A stretch of DNA of 50,343 nucleotides from Paludibacteraceae bacterium (GTDB lineage Bacteria > Bacteroidota > Bacteroidia > Bacteroidales > Paludibacteraceae), in NCBI GenBank assembly GCA_024693065.1, contig JAILLP010000015.1, forward strand, positions 1 through 50,343. The letters are read 5' to 3'. Shown piece after piece: positions 49,357 through 50,343 of this stretch. Every line of letters begins with the position of its first letter. The stretch's first letter is position 1. Position numbers and translations under genes: made by a program. A model generated the notes under the pieces. That model saw only the letters and a list, made by a program, of their open reading frames with translations, was not told the origin of the DNA and made no database searches.

Positions 49357-49884
49357 ATGATTATACTGGTTTCAGGCGCCTCGCATACGGGCAAGACTAT
49401 GCTCGCCCAGCGGTTGCTTGAGAAATACAAGTGTCCCTATCTTTGCATCGACCACCTGAAGATGGGGCTGATACGCAGCGGTTACACCCGGCTTACCCCG
49501 GAAGACGACGATGCGTTGACGGAGTACCTATGGCCTGTGGTCCGTGAAATGGTCAAGACGGCGGTTGAAAACCGTCAGGACCTGATCGTTGAAGGTTGTT
49601 ACATCCCTTTTGATTGGCGTAAGGATTTCGATGAGCGATATCTCTCCTCCATCCGTTACGTCTGTTTGGTGATGACGGACCGTTACATAGAGTCCCATTG
49701 GGACGAGATCCTAAGCATGGAGTCGGTGGTGGAGAGTAGGCTGGAGGCTTGCGCATTGAACGCCTGTGATATGAAGCGGGATAACCGGGCTTTCAGGGAA
49801 GGATGCGAGGCAAATGGGGAGAATATTGTCCTGATAGATGATGACTATGCGGGGACTTTGGCCGCACTTTTGGAAAGTCTGTGA
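49357..49884 (+). CDS. P-loop nucleotide kinase-like protein
   Basis: The protein has 175 residues. Walker A motif GASHTGKT (7-14), a following YLCIDHLKMGLIRSGYTRL lid-like part, and IVEGCYIPFDW as the Walker B region. This is the pattern of small P-loop kinases related to zeta toxin or 2-phosphoglycerate kinase-like proteins. No antitoxin gene is adjacent, so a toxin role is unlikely. The substrate is unknown. Confidence 0.82.
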   Translation: MIILVSGASHTGKTMLAQRLLEKYKCPYLCIDHLKMGLIRSGYTRLTPEDDDALTEYLWPVVREMVKTAVENRQDLIVEGCYIPFDWRKDFDERYLSSIRYVCLVMTDRYIESHWDEILSMESVVESRLEACALNACDMKRDNRAFREGCEANGENIVLIDDDYAGTLAALLESL

Positions 49885-49976
49885 CATGTGGTTTGAACAT
49901 TGCGAAATCCCCCTAAAATTTTTCTCGCTGAAACACAGCGCATTGTGATGCGTGGCGAAAAAAACATGCGAAAAGA

Positions 49977-50008
49977 TTTGGCGGGAAACGAGAAGCGCCG
50001 TACTTTTG
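49977..50008 (+). promoter_or_regulatory. rRNA operon promoter
   Basis: TTTG (49977-49980), a 20-base spacer and TACTTTTG (50001-50008), a full match to the Bacteroidota consensus. Transcription should start near 50015, giving a 16S leader of about 200 bases (50015-50212). The leader region holds no gene; the frames that cross it are chance. Confidence 0.8.
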
Positions 50009-50212
50009 CACCCGCTTTCGGAAACGAAAAGCCCCCTCGGGCGGAGGCCAAGGGGGGGACGAAGAGAGAGATCTTTGAGGGAATTGATCGAGACAGCAGG
50101 AAAATGCATAAATGCAAGGGAAGAGGCAGGCGCATAGTAATATGCGCTCCAACAATTCCACAGACAGAATAAGACGGACACCGGGCTAGGATATAAAATA
50201 ACAAAACAATTC

Positions 50213-50343
<131 letters not shown>

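Noticed and set aside
49357-49884. Zeta-type toxin of a toxin-antitoxin pair
   Set aside because: The P-loop is present, but no small antitoxin gene precedes or follows, and the chain fits general P-loop kinases equally well.
49900-50172. Open frames in the region upstream of 16S
   Set aside because: They lie across the rRNA promoter and leader and have no coding features.

Overview
The window comes from a member of the Bacteroidales (phylum Bacteroidota). The evidence is: a partial 16S rRNA gene of Bacteroidales type at the right edge; promoters of the TTTG / TAnnTTTG type in front of many genes; lack of clear Shine-Dalgarno sequences; a hybrid two-component system; BspA-like leucine-rich repeat proteins; a CotH/lamin-tail exoprotein; and a TonB receptor paired with a surface lipoprotein. 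I cannot name the genus safely from about 130 bases of 16S.

Layout. (1) 1-7806: a tandem array of six paralogous membrane-anchored TerB + J-domain proteins (DjlA-like; the first is cut by the window edge). Their C-termini are nearly identical, their N-termini differ, and several share an almost identical promoter that seems to start transcription at the ATG. A secreted BspA-like repeat protein follows (7832-9865). (2) 10318-14581, minus strand: housekeeping genes (DUF1599 protein, DoxX-like membrane protein, tpiA; then ruvX, def, TPR protein). The first three are bracketed by inverted copies of a composite repeat. (3) 15016-19053: an orphan hybrid two-component regulator. (4) 19309-23995: a tiny secreted peptide, a small membrane protein, a 1003-residue CotH/lamin-tail protein and a YD-repeat-like protein. 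(5) 24131-36008: a mosaic of single genes and small operons (zinc metallopeptidase, TfoX-like, MATE exporter, DUF3781-glycosyltransferase pair, LRR-WG protein, arginine-deiminase-like enzyme, a divergent methylpurine-glycosylase-like protein, HEAT protein, hydrolase-acetyltransferase-small protein cluster). (6) 36085-37005: a Y1 (IS200/RAYT-like) transposase followed by a cluster of hairpin repeats. (7) 37006-42372: flavodoxin, CAT-like acetyltransferase, AlkZ-like protein and small envelope proteins. (8) 42633-49884: an MBL-fold lipoprotein, a probable metal or metallophore uptake operon (small membrane protein, ZIP transporter, TonB receptor, beta-propeller surface lipoprotein), a flavin-reductase-like lipoprotein and a P-loop kinase. 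(9) 49977-50343: rRNA promoter, leader and the start of 16S.

A repeat family ties the window together. Its unit has two hairpins, consensus GCCCTGAAAGGGC, about 13 bases, then CCCAGGGCAACGCCCTGGG. Copies lie in seven intergenic regions and the stems vary with compensating changes. The copies often begin directly after a stop codon and are joined to TTAATTC heptamer arrays and an 18-base core, AGTTCGACGAAGTCAATT. The strongest candidates for undescribed biology are the J-protein array with its leaderless promoters, this covarying repeat family with a nearby Y1 transposase, and the ZIP/TonB/propeller uptake operon.
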